From NCBI RefSeq assembly GCF_017695955.1, contig NZ_JAAORO010000002.1, forward strand, positions 124,001 to 188,000: a stretch of 64,000 nucleotides of DNA, given 5' to 3'. The DNA comes from Prochlorococcus marinus XMU1419 (GTDB lineage Bacteria > Cyanobacteriota > Cyanobacteriia > PCC-6307 > Cyanobiaceae). This document shows, piece after piece, positions 1 through 8,453 of this stretch. Position numbers and translations under genes: made by a program. Position 1 is the first letter of the stretch; the number at the start of each line of letters is the position of its first letter. A model generated the notes under the pieces. It was not told where the DNA came from, made no database searches, and saw only the letters and a list, made by a program, of their open reading frames with translations.

Positions 1-1002
1 TTTTTCAAAGATTGATTCCAAAGATTGATTTATTATATTTACTTGTTTGGCTTCATTCTTAATTATTGTGTTCCTAATAAGAATTATTTCTTGATTTTTT
101 TCTTTGATATTACACTCTTCAAGAAAAACATTTAATTGAGAATTTTCTTTATAGGTTTTTAAATATGAAACAGGTGATTTTTCAAAAAATCTTTTTATAA
201 ATTCTTTTAAAATAGAATTGAATCTCTTATCCCAATATCTACTAATAGTTAAAGTATAAATTTCTTCATTTTGATAATTAATATCTTTTAAAATTGTACA
301 TAAAACTGAATTTTCATATATTAAGGCACCACTCTTAGAATTATTTCTTTTAAGAATGTCGTCTTGATCAAAATCTAAAATATTTCTTATTAAGGGAGAT
401 TGATTTGATCTTATGAAATTAACTATTTTTAATATATTTTGTTTATTAATGTTTTGGAATTCATTAATTAATGTATAGGCATTGGTATTTTGATTTTTAG
501 GTTTATTTAGATCAGAACCATCCCAAAGGATTATCTCTCCTAAAGGTTGAAAGCCTAATTCTCTTGCGTTCGATATGAGGTCAACATTATTTATATCTGA
601 ATTAATTATCCAACTTGAAGTTTTGATTTCTTTTATTGAGATGGATTTTTTTATCAATCCTAAAGTTAATTGTTTATCGGTTAAAGAACACTTGCTTTTA
701 ATCAACTTGGGCTTAGATATTTTTAAGCAAGTCTCTTTTTTGTTTAAAGGAAAAATATTCAAATAACCAATAATTTCGTTTCCATATATAGCAATTATGC
801 ATTTATTTTTATTTTTCTTAAGATTATTCAAGAAGATTTTTAAGTCATCAAAGGTATTGATAATTGCCATCTTTAAAAACCAATTATTCAATTCCTTATT
901 TTTAATATCTATTAAAAGATTAATGTGCCGTATATGGAGTTCTTCAAAAGTTACTTCCATTCCTTTTTTAGATTGAAAAGAATAAGAGGTATCTTTTTTC
1001 AT
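1..1002 (-). CDS. GNAT-like acyltransferase (C-terminus beyond window)
   Basis: An open frame of 334 codons runs from an ATG at 1002 off the left edge, so the C-terminus is not in the window. I see no definite family signature. Residues 60-160 look like a GNAT fold: a hydrophobic strand (CIIAIYGNEIIGYLNIFP), then an ELGFQPLGE stretch like the last helix and strand of GNAT enzymes. The rest is Lys/Asn-rich. The ATG directly abuts the stop codon of the CofE-like gene upstream (1003-1005), so the two are probably co-transcribed. Substrate unknown; the acyltransferase call is an inference from fold-like pattern only. Confidence 0.6.
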   Translation of the reverse strand, partial: MKKDTSYSFQSKKGMEVTFEELHIRHINLLIDIKNKELNNWFLKMAIINTFDDLKIFLNNLKKNKNKCIIAIYGNEIIGYLNIFPLNKKETCLKISKPKLIKSKCSLTDKQLTLGLIKKSISIKEIKTSSWIINSDINNVDLISNARELGFQPLGEIILWDGSDLNKPKNQNTNAYTLINEFQNINKQNILKIVNFIRSNQSPLIRNILDFDQDDILKRNNSKSGALIYENSVLCTILKDINYQNEEIYTLTISRYWDKRFNSILKEFIKRFFEKSPVSYLKTYKENSQLNVFLEECNIKEKNQEIILIRNTIIKNEAKQVNIINQSLESIFEK

Positions 1003-2169
1003 TTACTTTTTTTCTCTTATTAATACTATAGGGGTTTTTTCATCTCCATTGCCAGCTGGATTTGATAATAAGTGTTTTTTGAGTATTTTATTTACCTTTT
1101 TATTTGAACTTGCTAAAACTTTCACACCTCCAAGATCATTAACATCGACAACTGCAACATCTATATTTAGATAGTTCGAGACCTCCTTACAAAATAAATC
1201 CGCATTGAGAGGACCCATAACTATACTCTTGTCGTAAGGTGTAACTGTACCGCTTATATCATCAATGAGGGATGATTCTGAACCAGTTAACCTATAAAAC
1301 ATACCTTTAATCCCAACTAATTTGAAGAGATATCCAACAAATAGTGCAAAGGTTATTCTTGTGACTCCGATTCTATTTATTAATAATTGCATCCCGCAAG
1401 CTGTTGCGAGACTGCTTGTAGGGTGAAAAAAATAACATAAAGCTTTCGAAAATAAACTATATTTTAAATTTTGAGGGGAAATATATCTATTTTGCATAAT
1501 CGCTAGCGGACTCTCACCGATAGTTAAAATATCATTTTCTTCTATAATTCCTTTACAGTATTCAATCACAGTATTTACTGGGTTATCAAAGCAACCAAGT
1601 AAATCAGTTTTAATAGCAAGTGCTTTATATTTATTATTTATTGGAATTTCAAAAACTTCTTTCGGCCTTTGTTTTTGACCATCTAAATTAATTAAGAAAC
1701 AATCCTTATTATTTGAAATACCAAAATGTCCATAGTTCTCCCAATATATTTTTAACCATAGATATTTTATTTTTTTTCTAAAATTATCATTGCTAAATTT
1801 ATATATGATTCTTACAAATAATTCTGAATTTGACTTGATAATTGTTGTTGGCCAGTAATTATTTAAATTCTTAATTTTATTATTTTCATATATGTAAATA
1901 TCTTGTTGATAATTAAAATTTTGGCAATATTCGTTACCTTTACTTTTAAAACAATCTAACTCAAAATTTATATTAGAAACCATAGTCTCTTTAGTTTTAC
2001 TTTTATTAGTTATTTTTAAATCAATAATTAATTCGTTTAAACCATCCTTTTTTTTGATTTTGTAATTTATAGGTACCAGATTTAACTTTGATTTGGGTGA
2101 GTTTTTAATATATAAATCTGAAATAATTAAAAAAATTAAAAGAACTAGGAAGATATTTATTAATATCAT
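1003..2169 (-). CDS. CofE-like (F420-0:gamma-glutamyl ligase-like) membrane-anchored protein
   Basis: A 388-residue protein with one N-terminal membrane segment (residues 1-21), a long linker of about 150 residues, and a C-terminal domain that resembles the F420-0:gamma-glutamyl ligase family (COG1478) in segments such as ALAIKTDLLG, DILTIGESPLAI and DVNDLGGVKVL. In F420 makers this family adds glutamate to the deazaflavin cofactor. Nothing else in the window points to F420 synthesis, so the cyanobacterial role is open; it may ligate amino acids to another acceptor. It lies between the thioredoxin-fold gene (9 bp upstream) and the GNAT-like gene (no gap), which indicates one operon. Confidence 0.7.
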   Translation of the reverse strand: MILINIFLVLLIFLIISDLYIKNSPKSKLNLVPINYKIKKKDGLNELIIDLKITNKSKTKETMVSNINFELDCFKSKGNEYCQNFNYQQDIYIYENNKIKNLNNYWPTTIIKSNSELFVRIIYKFSNDNFRKKIKYLWLKIYWENYGHFGISNNKDCFLINLDGQKQRPKEVFEIPINNKYKALAIKTDLLGCFDNPVNTVIEYCKGIIEENDILTIGESPLAIMQNRYISPQNLKYSLFSKALCYFFHPTSSLATACGMQLLINRIGVTRITFALFVGYLFKLVGIKGMFYRLTGSESSLIDDISGTVTPYDKSIVMGPLNADLFCKEVSNYLNIDVAVVDVNDLGGVKVLASSNKKVNKILKKHLLSNPAGNGDEKTPIVLIREKK

Positions 2170-2178
2170 TTTTTTTAA

Positions 2179-2733
2179 TTAATTTTTGTTTTTATTTTTT
2201 TTTTCTTTTTCAGAAATGATACTGTTGTATTCATTAAAACTTTCTACAGAAAATGTCGTTTCTTCTATATCAATTCCCTTTAGTTCTCCAATAACTTTGT
2301 TTAATTCATCGATATTAATCATTCCATTTTTATCAAATTTAACTTCACCATCACTATTTAAAATAATGGTTTGTGGAATTAATCCGTTCCAATAATAATT
2401 AGGTTCATTTCTAAGATCAGACTTTTCTTTATCCTGTAATTCATCAGTAGTTAGAGCAATGATATCTATATTATTTCTCCATATCAAATCTAAACCGGAT
2501 ATTATCGGAGCCATAGCTTTACTATCCGAGCTGTCGTCAAGATAAAAAAATAAAACTGCAACTCTTTTATTTTTTAATGATTCCTGAAGAGTTGTCTGGG
2601 GAGGAACTATAGCCCCATTACCTGCGTATATTGGGAAAATGTTGCCATCGTAACTATCAGTATCTCTAGAGGCATTTGCTTTAAATGGGCTTAAGAAAAT
2701 TAATGCTATAAGGATCCATTGAATTATTTTCAT
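2179..2733 (-). CDS. Exported thioredoxin-fold protein lacking the CXXC motif
   Basis: A 184-residue protein with an N-terminal signal peptide (hydrophobic residues 5-18, likely cleavage after KANA near residue 22). The body follows a thioredoxin fold: strand RVAVLFFYLD, helix, strand NIDIIALTTDEL, and LIPQTIILNSDGEV with a cis-Pro-like PQT. The position of the CXXC motif after FFYLD holds DSSDSK, so no redox cysteines are present. It probably acts in the thylakoid lumen or periplasm as a binding or assembly factor rather than an oxidoreductase. It is the middle member of the minus-strand cluster with DUF3685 upstream and the CofE-like gene downstream. Confidence 0.65.
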   Translation of the reverse strand: MKIIQWILIALIFLSPFKANASRDTDSYDGNIFPIYAGNGAIVPPQTTLQESLKNKRVAVLFFYLDDSSDSKAMAPIISGLDLIWRNNIDIIALTTDELQDKEKSDLRNEPNYYWNGLIPQTIILNSDGEVKFDKNGMINIDELNKVIGELKGIDIEETTFSVESFNEYNSIISEKEKKNKNKN

Positions 2734-2747
2734 TAAAGTTTAATAAC

Positions 2748-4364
2748 TTACTTTGAACTTGATCTTCCTAATCCTTGAAGGATTCCTTTCCCCACTAAAC
2801 CGATAGCTTTACCAACGACCTTTGTAAGGAAAGTTACGAAAAGATTACCGATATATTTTACAGCAACTTCTAACTGAGGTGCTACGGCATCTCTTATCTC
2901 AACTAACAATGTAACTTGTTTTTGTAGCCATTCTAGATTCTCTAATTCTTTCTCCCTATTTTCATTTTTAAAGTAACGGGTAAATTTTTTATCGATAATA
3001 TCAATATATTCTCTTTTACTCTCATACAAGTAGATAGGCATATAAATGTAGTCATGCCAGCGATTGTAGTTATTAATATTATTTCTAAATCTTTCAAAAT
3101 TTCTTGTCGATTGTAATTCGGGATTTATAAGTACAGTTCTTAATTCAGGCCAAGAAGAACAAATATTAAAGATTTCAGAAGCTAATAAATTACAGTTCCT
3201 TATTGTCCAGTTTGAAATAATATTTTCAAGGATCAAAAACGATTCTGTTTCATATAGAGGGAGTAATTTTCCATCATAGTCAAGAGCTTCATTTTTAATA
3301 ATTGGCTCAATAAACATAATTGATTCATGTGATTCTCTATCTATCTCTTCGCAACTTACTTCATTATAAATAAAATCATTTATTGAAATAGATTCGCCTC
3401 CTTTTTTTAATCGAAAATAGCTGTCTGTGATGTTTGAAATTGTATTAACCTTAAGTTCTTTTATAAGAGAATTTAAATCATCTTTAAAATCTTTCTCCTT
3501 ATAGTTTTCCTTAATATTTTTAACTAAATTATCTAACTCATCTAACATTTTGCAAATTAGTCGTGAAATGAATTCTTTCTTTATCCCAGAGAGAATTATT
3601 GATGAATTATTGAATTCAACCTCTAAGTTAGTTGAGCTATACCTTTCTTTTAGTCTATCTAAAATTAAATTCCATATTTCTGTAGTATTTTTATCTTTAA
3701 TAAATACAGTGTTCTTATTTTCAAGATTAATTTTATTTTCAGTATAAACTGCCTCTGTATAAAGTTCTAGTGAATTACCCCATAAGAAAATTAGAAAAGA
3801 TTTTGCAGTAATAAGTTCTCTTAATCTTCCTTTTAAAATGAATTTATAAAATTCTGGTGTTGAATCAGAGTTGACATATTTGAATATATAGTTAATTTCA
3901 GAATCTATTTGTTTGAGACCTGAAGTTAGAATTTTTTGACTAAAGGAGAGAGGTTTATTTTTGTTAAGCTTAACTTGGGGATTATTTTCAATATCAAATA
4001 CCCTTCCTCCATTTAAAATGGTACCAATAGATTCAAGAACTTTTTCTGCACTGGGATTTAAAAGAAAACCTTCAGCATTTAACGATGGAAAGGTATTTGC
4101 TTCATAAACAAATTCGCCAGAGAGAATTATAAGAAACTTTGACTCATCATATCTTTCTTTTAATTTTAATAATTCTAACCTTATAAGATCTTCTGATTGG
4201 AAATTAAGAACATTCCATATAACTAAATCAGGAGTTTTATCACCTGTTCCATTATTAAAATTAATGTCTAAATTTTGGTCTAGTGATGTTAACTTAAGCG
4301 ATAAAGATTCTGCTATTAAGCTTGGAGCAATAATCAATATCGGTTTTTTTGAAATTAATTCCAA
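2748..4364 (-). CDS. DUF3685 / Ycf55-like protein
   Basis: A 538-residue protein resembling the cyanobacterial and plastid DUF3685/Ycf55 family. The first 110 residues look like a degenerate response-regulator receiver domain (ILIIAPSLIAESLSLKL, then LVIWNVLN, then FLIILSG). The central and C-terminal parts hold the DUF3685 region, with conserved-looking SWPELRTVLINPELQS and RWHDYIYMPIYLYES. The C-terminus is hydrophobic and Gly-rich, perhaps a membrane-associated helix. The function of this family is unknown. It heads the minus-strand cluster that continues with the thioredoxin-fold gene 14 bp downstream. Confidence 0.75.
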   Translation of the reverse strand: MELISKKPILIIAPSLIAESLSLKLTSLDQNLDINFNNGTGDKTPDLVIWNVLNFQSEDLIRLELLKLKERYDESKFLIILSGEFVYEANTFPSLNAEGFLLNPSAEKVLESIGTILNGGRVFDIENNPQVKLNKNKPLSFSQKILTSGLKQIDSEINYIFKYVNSDSTPEFYKFILKGRLRELITAKSFLIFLWGNSLELYTEAVYTENKINLENKNTVFIKDKNTTEIWNLILDRLKERYSSTNLEVEFNNSSIILSGIKKEFISRLICKMLDELDNLVKNIKENYKEKDFKDDLNSLIKELKVNTISNITDSYFRLKKGGESISINDFIYNEVSCEEIDRESHESIMFIEPIIKNEALDYDGKLLPLYETESFLILENIISNWTIRNCNLLASEIFNICSSWPELRTVLINPELQSTRNFERFRNNINNYNRWHDYIYMPIYLYESKREYIDIIDKKFTRYFKNENREKELENLEWLQKQVTLLVEIRDAVAPQLEVAVKYIGNLFVTFLTKVVGKAIGLVGKGILQGLGRSSSK

Positions 4365-4443
4365 GACTAGATTTCTTATCTCTTATACAAAATTAACTAA
4401 CAATTACTGCAAATACCAGCCTTAAATCAATTTTTATACTCTT

Positions 4444-5211
4444 TTAGGCGTAGTAATTTCTGTTTAAATCAAAGTCATTAAATCTCTCTGATGACAATAC
4501 ATTATTCGCCTCGTTGATCGTGAATTTTTTTTCATAAAGAGCTTTACCTACAATTACTCCAAAAAGTCCACAGTTTTCAAATTTTACTAATGATAATAAA
4601 TCAGAAATTGAACCAACACCTCCTGAGGCTATTACTGGAATATCTGTAATTTCAAGTATGCTTTTTATGAATTCTTCATTTGTCCCTTCTAACGTCCCAT
4701 CTGTATTTATATCTGTAACAATAAAACTAGCAATTTTAAATGAAGAAAACTCCTTTACTAGATCTGTGGCGAAAATATTAGATTGCTCAAGCCAACCCCT
4801 TGTACTAACTTTTCCATCTTTTGCATCTATCCCAACAATTATCCTTCCAGGAAATTTATTTGATAAGTCTTTAACTAGCTCTTTATTTTCTATTGCAGAG
4901 GTTCCCATGATAACTTTCTCAATACCATAAGAAAATAATTGCTCTATCCGTTCTTGAGACCTTATCCCCCCACCTATTTGAATTGGTATATTAACTGTTT
5001 TTGCAATCTTTTTTATTGAGTCATCGTTTGTTGGGGATCCAGATTTTGCAGCATCTAAATCAACTATATGAATATATTTTGCCCCTTCGCTTTCCCAAAA
5101 TTTAGCTTGCTCATGAGGCTCTTTGGTGAAGTCTTTTCTTTTATTAAAGTCACCTTTAAAAAGCCTCACACACTTACCATTCATTAAATCAATTGCTGGA
5201 ATTAGGTCCAT
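4444..5211 (-). CDS. hisA: Phosphoribosylformimino-AICAR ribotide isomerase HisA
   Basis: A 255-residue (beta/alpha)8 barrel enzyme of histidine synthesis. It converts ProFAR to PRFAR through an Amadori rearrangement. The expected catalytic acids are visible: D8 in AIDLMNGKCVRL and D129 in VGIDAKDG. Phosphate-binding loops appear as QIGGGIR and IASGGVG. Length matches the family. It is divergent from the CSP41-like gene, with about 90 bp between them. No other his genes lie nearby, so it is a stand-alone gene here, as is common in picocyanobacteria. Confidence 0.97.
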   Translation of the reverse strand: MDLIPAIDLMNGKCVRLFKGDFNKRKDFTKEPHEQAKFWESEGAKYIHIVDLDAAKSGSPTNDDSIKKIAKTVNIPIQIGGGIRSQERIEQLFSYGIEKVIMGTSAIENKELVKDLSNKFPGRIIVGIDAKDGKVSTRGWLEQSNIFATDLVKEFSSFKIASFIVTDINTDGTLEGTNEEFIKSILEITDIPVIASGGVGSISDLLSLVKFENCGLFGVIVGKALYEKKFTINEANNVLSSERFNDFDLNRNYYA

Positions 5212-5303
5212 AGAATCATCCTTTTCATTAATTACTTATTAGTAGTACTATTCAATATGTAATTCTATTTAAGATTACTACTTCAGTTAAATATTTTTTG
5301 AAT

Positions 5304-6224
5304 ATGAAAATTCTTGTAATGGGCGGCACTAGATTTGTTGGTAAGTCTTTGGTTGGAAAGTTATTAAGTAAGAATTATGATATTGATATTTTTACGAGAG
5401 GTAATAAAAGTAATCCTAAAAAAACAAACTTAATTAAGGGTGATAGAAATAATTCAGAAGATATCGTCAAGCTAAGAAATGAAAAGTATGATGTTGTTTT
5501 TGATATTTCTGGACGAGAGTTAGAACAAACCAAACTTCTTATAGAAAATTTAGATAACTCTTTCCAGAGATATATATATGTCAGCTCTGCAGGTGTTTAT
5601 AAAGATAGTTGTGAACTACCCTTATCCGAAGTTGATCCAATTGATCCAGAAAGTAGGCACAAAGGAAAGTTTGAGACAGAAAATTGGTTAAAAAAACAAA
5701 AAATTCCTTTTACAAGTTTTAGACCTACTTATATTTATGGACCAGGAAATTATAATAAAATTGAAAATTGGTTTTTTGAAAGGTTATTTAATAAAAAATC
5801 TATACCAATCCCTGGTGACGGATCTTTAATTACTCAGCTAGGCCATGTTTCGGATCTTACTGATGTAATGATTAGATGCATAAAATTTGAAAATTCCAAA
5901 AATAATATTTACAACTGTTCAGGTGAAAAAGGAGTATCAATCAAGGGTTTAATTTATTTCTGTGCGAAGGTTCTTGGATTAAACCAAAATGAGATTTCTT
6001 TAAGAACATTTGATTATCAAAAATTAGATCCTAAGTCTCGAAAGGGATTTCCAATTAGATTAAATCATTATCAGACTGATATCTCTAAGATAAAACGTGA
6101 TTTAGAGTGGACGCCAACTTTTGATTTACTTAATGGTCTAAAAGATAGTTTTGTGAATGATTTTAATAATAAAAAGAGTGAGGAGTTTGATGAAAATTCA
6201 GATAATATTCTTTTTAATTCTTAA
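5304..6224 (+). CDS. CSP41-like NAD(P)-binding epimerase/dehydratase family protein
   Basis: A 306-residue atypical short-chain dehydrogenase. It begins MKILVMGGTRFVGK with a degenerate Rossmann glycine motif, and contains YIYVSSAGVY, FRPTYIYGPGNY and the QLGHVSDLTD segment. This pattern is typical of the cyanobacterial relatives of the chloroplast RNA-binding proteins CSP41a/b, which act in plastid transcript stability. I chose the ATG at 5304 over the TTG two codons upstream because the glycine-rich strand starts right there. Its last 27 bp overlap the convergent pgsA. An enzymatic role as a sugar epimerase cannot be excluded. Confidence 0.8.
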   Translation: MKILVMGGTRFVGKSLVGKLLSKNYDIDIFTRGNKSNPKKTNLIKGDRNNSEDIVKLRNEKYDVVFDISGRELEQTKLLIENLDNSFQRYIYVSSAGVYKDSCELPLSEVDPIDPESRHKGKFETENWLKKQKIPFTSFRPTYIYGPGNYNKIENWFFERLFNKKSIPIPGDGSLITQLGHVSDLTDVMIRCIKFENSKNNIYNCSGEKGVSIKGLIYFCAKVLGLNQNEISLRTFDYQKLDPKSRKGFPIRLNHYQTDISKIKRDLEWTPTFDLLNGLKDSFVNDFNNKKSEEFDENSDNILFNS

Positions 6225-6737
6225 ATAGCCTAATAAAGTAACAAAAGTCAGGATGAATCCTAACCAATAAAAAATTAAAGCCAAATTATTCAATAAGCTA
6301 ATTTCTAATGGTGTAAAGAATGTAATTACTGAAATAAAAAAGAAAAATGTTTTATATTTTCCTAAAATTGATGCTGGTAAACCGTCTTTTGTAGAGTTCC
6401 TTAGGACAGAGATAATTAATTCTCTAAATAAAATTAATGACAAAGACCAAAAGGGTATAAAATTATTTTTACAAAGGAAGGTCAAAGGAATTAAATAGAA
6501 TACTTTATCGCTTAAGGGATCAAGGATAGCTCCTAATCTGGTTTTAAGATTGAATTTCCTTGCAATTAACCCGTCAAAATAATCAGTTAAACCTCCAATA
6601 ATAATCAATATAAAGACATAAAAAGGCCTGTTAATTTCTAAAAAAAGTATTAATGGAAATACAAGGAAAAGGCGAGATGTAGATAATAAATTGGGAATAT
6701 TCAATGCCAAATTTTTAAGATTTTTTCTTAATACCAA
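6198..6737 (-). CDS. pgsA: CDP-diacylglycerol-glycerol-3-phosphate 3-phosphatidyltransferase
   Basis: A 179-residue integral membrane enzyme that makes phosphatidylglycerol phosphate from CDP-diacylglycerol and glycerol-3-phosphate; phosphatidylglycerol is the only phospholipid of thylakoids. The CDP-alcohol phosphotransferase motif is complete: D52, D55-G56, A59-R60, G69, D73 and D77. Four or more hydrophobic segments are present. The start is a TTG (6735-6737), since there is no ATG and an in-frame stop lies four codons upstream. The 3' end overlaps the convergent CSP41-like gene by 27 bp. Confidence 0.93.
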   Translation of the reverse strand: MVLRKNLKNLALNIPNLLSTSRLFLVFPLILFLEINRPFYVFILIIIGGLTDYFDGLIARKFNLKTRLGAILDPLSDKVFYLIPLTFLCKNNFIPFWSLSLILFRELIISVLRNSTKDGLPASILGKYKTFFFFISVITFFTPLEISLLNNLALIFYWLGFILTFVTLLGYLRIKKNII

Positions 6738-6923
6738 AATTAGTTATTGTATATAAAAAATATATTACACTCTCAACAAGCTTAAATTTTTAGTAAAAAA
6801 CTATAAATGGTTTTTGATGATAGATTCTTAAATTTAATTAAAATCTGAATCCTAAAGATTATAAACTCAACTTCTCTTTATGAATGATGATGTTTTATAT
6901 TAAAAAATTATTCCTTATATCTA

Positions 6924-7535
6924 ATGCAGCCTCATAGCCTAAAGCTATCTCCAGAATCTGATTTGATAAATTCAATTAAAGAATATTCTTTATCGAATAA
7001 TTTATACGGGTATGTTTCTGGAGTGGTCGGTAATCTTAGAACAGTTTGTATTCAATGCCCAGTTAATCAAGAGATAAATAAATTTGAAGGAAATCTAGAG
7101 ATAGTTTCTTTAAACGGACATTTTAATAAAGGAGATGTTCATTTACATTTGAGTTTTGCAGATGAGGGATGCAATGTCTTTGGCGGCCATCTTGAGGAGG
7201 GATGTATTGTAAAAAAAGGTACTGATATATTATTACTTTCTTTTGAACAGAAAATTATTAATATCTCAAATCATGATTTTATCGCTAATGAATCACGTGT
7301 AAAAGCATATATTTTAAAGGATTGTCCTTGGTCTAAAAGAGCAATTAGGTTGCTTAATTCTTTATCTATCCCTCATGAAGTTACTTTAATAGACAATGAT
7401 GAGAGCTTTCAAAAAATAATGGCTCAAAGTAACCATAATACTTTCCCTCAAATATTTTTGGATAATAAATTTATTGGAGGATATGATGAACTTTCAGAAC
7501 AAGCAAAATTGGATAACTTAATTTCATTTAAGTAA
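6924..7535 (+). CDS. DUF296 (PPC/PCC) - glutaredoxin fusion protein
   Basis: A 203-residue two-domain protein. Residues 1-120 form a DUF296/PPC domain, the domain found beside AT-hooks in plant DNA-binding proteins and alone in bacteria; the core GHFNKGDVHLHLSFAD...GGHL lies at about 65-90. Residues 125-203 form a glutaredoxin domain with the active site CPWS (134-137), the cis-Pro loop TFPQIF (P175) and GG at 185-186. The fourth active-site position is Ser rather than Cys, so it should work by a monothiol mechanism or bind glutathione or an Fe-S cluster. It stands alone, with 187 bp of non-coding DNA upstream. Confidence 0.85.
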   Translation: MQPHSLKLSPESDLINSIKEYSLSNNLYGYVSGVVGNLRTVCIQCPVNQEINKFEGNLEIVSLNGHFNKGDVHLHLSFADEGCNVFGGHLEEGCIVKKGTDILLLSFEQKIINISNHDFIANESRVKAYILKDCPWSKRAIRLLNSLSIPHEVTLIDNDESFQKIMAQSNHNTFPQIFLDNKFIGGYDELSEQAKLDNLISFK

Positions 7536-7544
7536 TCTAAATTT

Positions 7545-7733
7545 TTAATTATCACGATTTGTAAGCTTTTCAGCAACTAATTCGTCCTCTAACTGCTTTA
7601 TTAATCTTGATACAAGACTTTGAAATTCTGGTTGACAGCCTTTAAATGCCGCTTTATGTCTTATTGGCTCATTTCTAGTTCTTAAATCAGTAAGCATTAA
7701 TTGTAATGCGTCAATTTTGGGATTTATTTTCAT
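7545..7733 (-). CDS. Conserved small hypothetical protein
   Basis: A 62-residue, charged, mostly helical protein with no membrane segment or known motif. A central RNEPIRHKAAFKGCQPEFQ stretch, with a lone Cys, is its most distinctive part. It starts 26 bp downstream of the SDR gene's neighbourhood on the same strand and converges on the DUF296-glutaredoxin gene. The clean reading frame and compact spacing make it a likely real gene; function unknown. Confidence 0.6.
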   Translation of the reverse strand: MKINPKIDALQLMLTDLRTRNEPIRHKAAFKGCQPEFQSLVSRLIKQLEDELVAEKLTNRDN

Positions 7734-7759
7734 AGTTTTAATTTATATATTTACATCTT

Positions 7760-8419
7760 TTAAATCATTTGCATAGCTTTTTTAAAAGAAATCTTTTTAG
7801 TATCATTCGAACTTGTAATTTCTATTAATTTATTTATGGATTCTTTGTTTTTTAGAGAATCTATACAACATTGCGCAACTAATCTTCTTGGGATTGATCC
7901 ATTAATTTGAGTATCCTCCTTTGAATAATTTATATTTTCTGATTTAATATCTTCATTTTCCTTTAATCCTCCAGGTCTAATAATAGTCCATTCGAAATTT
8001 GAATTTCGTAGAAAGTTTTCACCTAATTTCTTCCAAATAAGAATTAAACCAAACAAGTTTAATGGGTGAAATAACTTTCCAGTACAAAGAGAACTCACTA
8101 AAATTACCCTCTTAATGCCCACTCTTTTGCAACTCTCCAATTGCCTATATACTCCTAATGCATCAACCTTTGCGGGACCGGTTAAATCTATTGATGCTCG
8201 CGCACCAGTAGCAATTACCAAAGCATCAATACCTTTTAATGCTTTATCAAGTTCTTTTTTATTATCTAATGAAACTCTAATTGTTTCCAAACTCTCTAGT
8301 CCTTCTGAAATTTTTGAATTCTTTCTAATAATTTGCTTAACTTTATACCCTTTTTTAACTGCCTCTTCGGAAATTCTATAACCTGTTTTCCCAGATGCAC
8401 CAGTAATTGCTATTTTCAT
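7760..8419 (-). CDS. NAD(P)-binding atypical SDR (NmrA/Tic62-like)
   Basis: A 219-residue Rossmann-fold protein. It starts with MKIAITGASGKTG (the GxxGxxG-like dinucleotide motif) and continues with IDALVIATGARAS, VKRVILVSSLCTG-like strands and WTIIRPGGL. These are features of atypical SDRs such as NmrA, Ycf39 and Tic62, many of which bind NAD(P)H without catalysis. No YxxxK catalytic pair is evident. It sits downstream of nth on the same strand with a 34-bp gap. Likely cytoplasmic or thylakoid-associated; precise role unknown. Confidence 0.8.
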   Translation of the reverse strand: MKIAITGASGKTGYRISEEAVKKGYKVKQIIRKNSKISEGLESLETIRVSLDNKKELDKALKGIDALVIATGARASIDLTGPAKVDALGVYRQLESCKRVGIKRVILVSSLCTGKLFHPLNLFGLILIWKKLGENFLRNSNFEWTIIRPGGLKENEDIKSENINYSKEDTQINGSIPRRLVAQCCIDSLKNKESINKLIEITSSNDTKKISFKKAMQMI

Positions 8420-8453
8420 GATTAAAAACTAATTTAGATATTATATAAATTTC

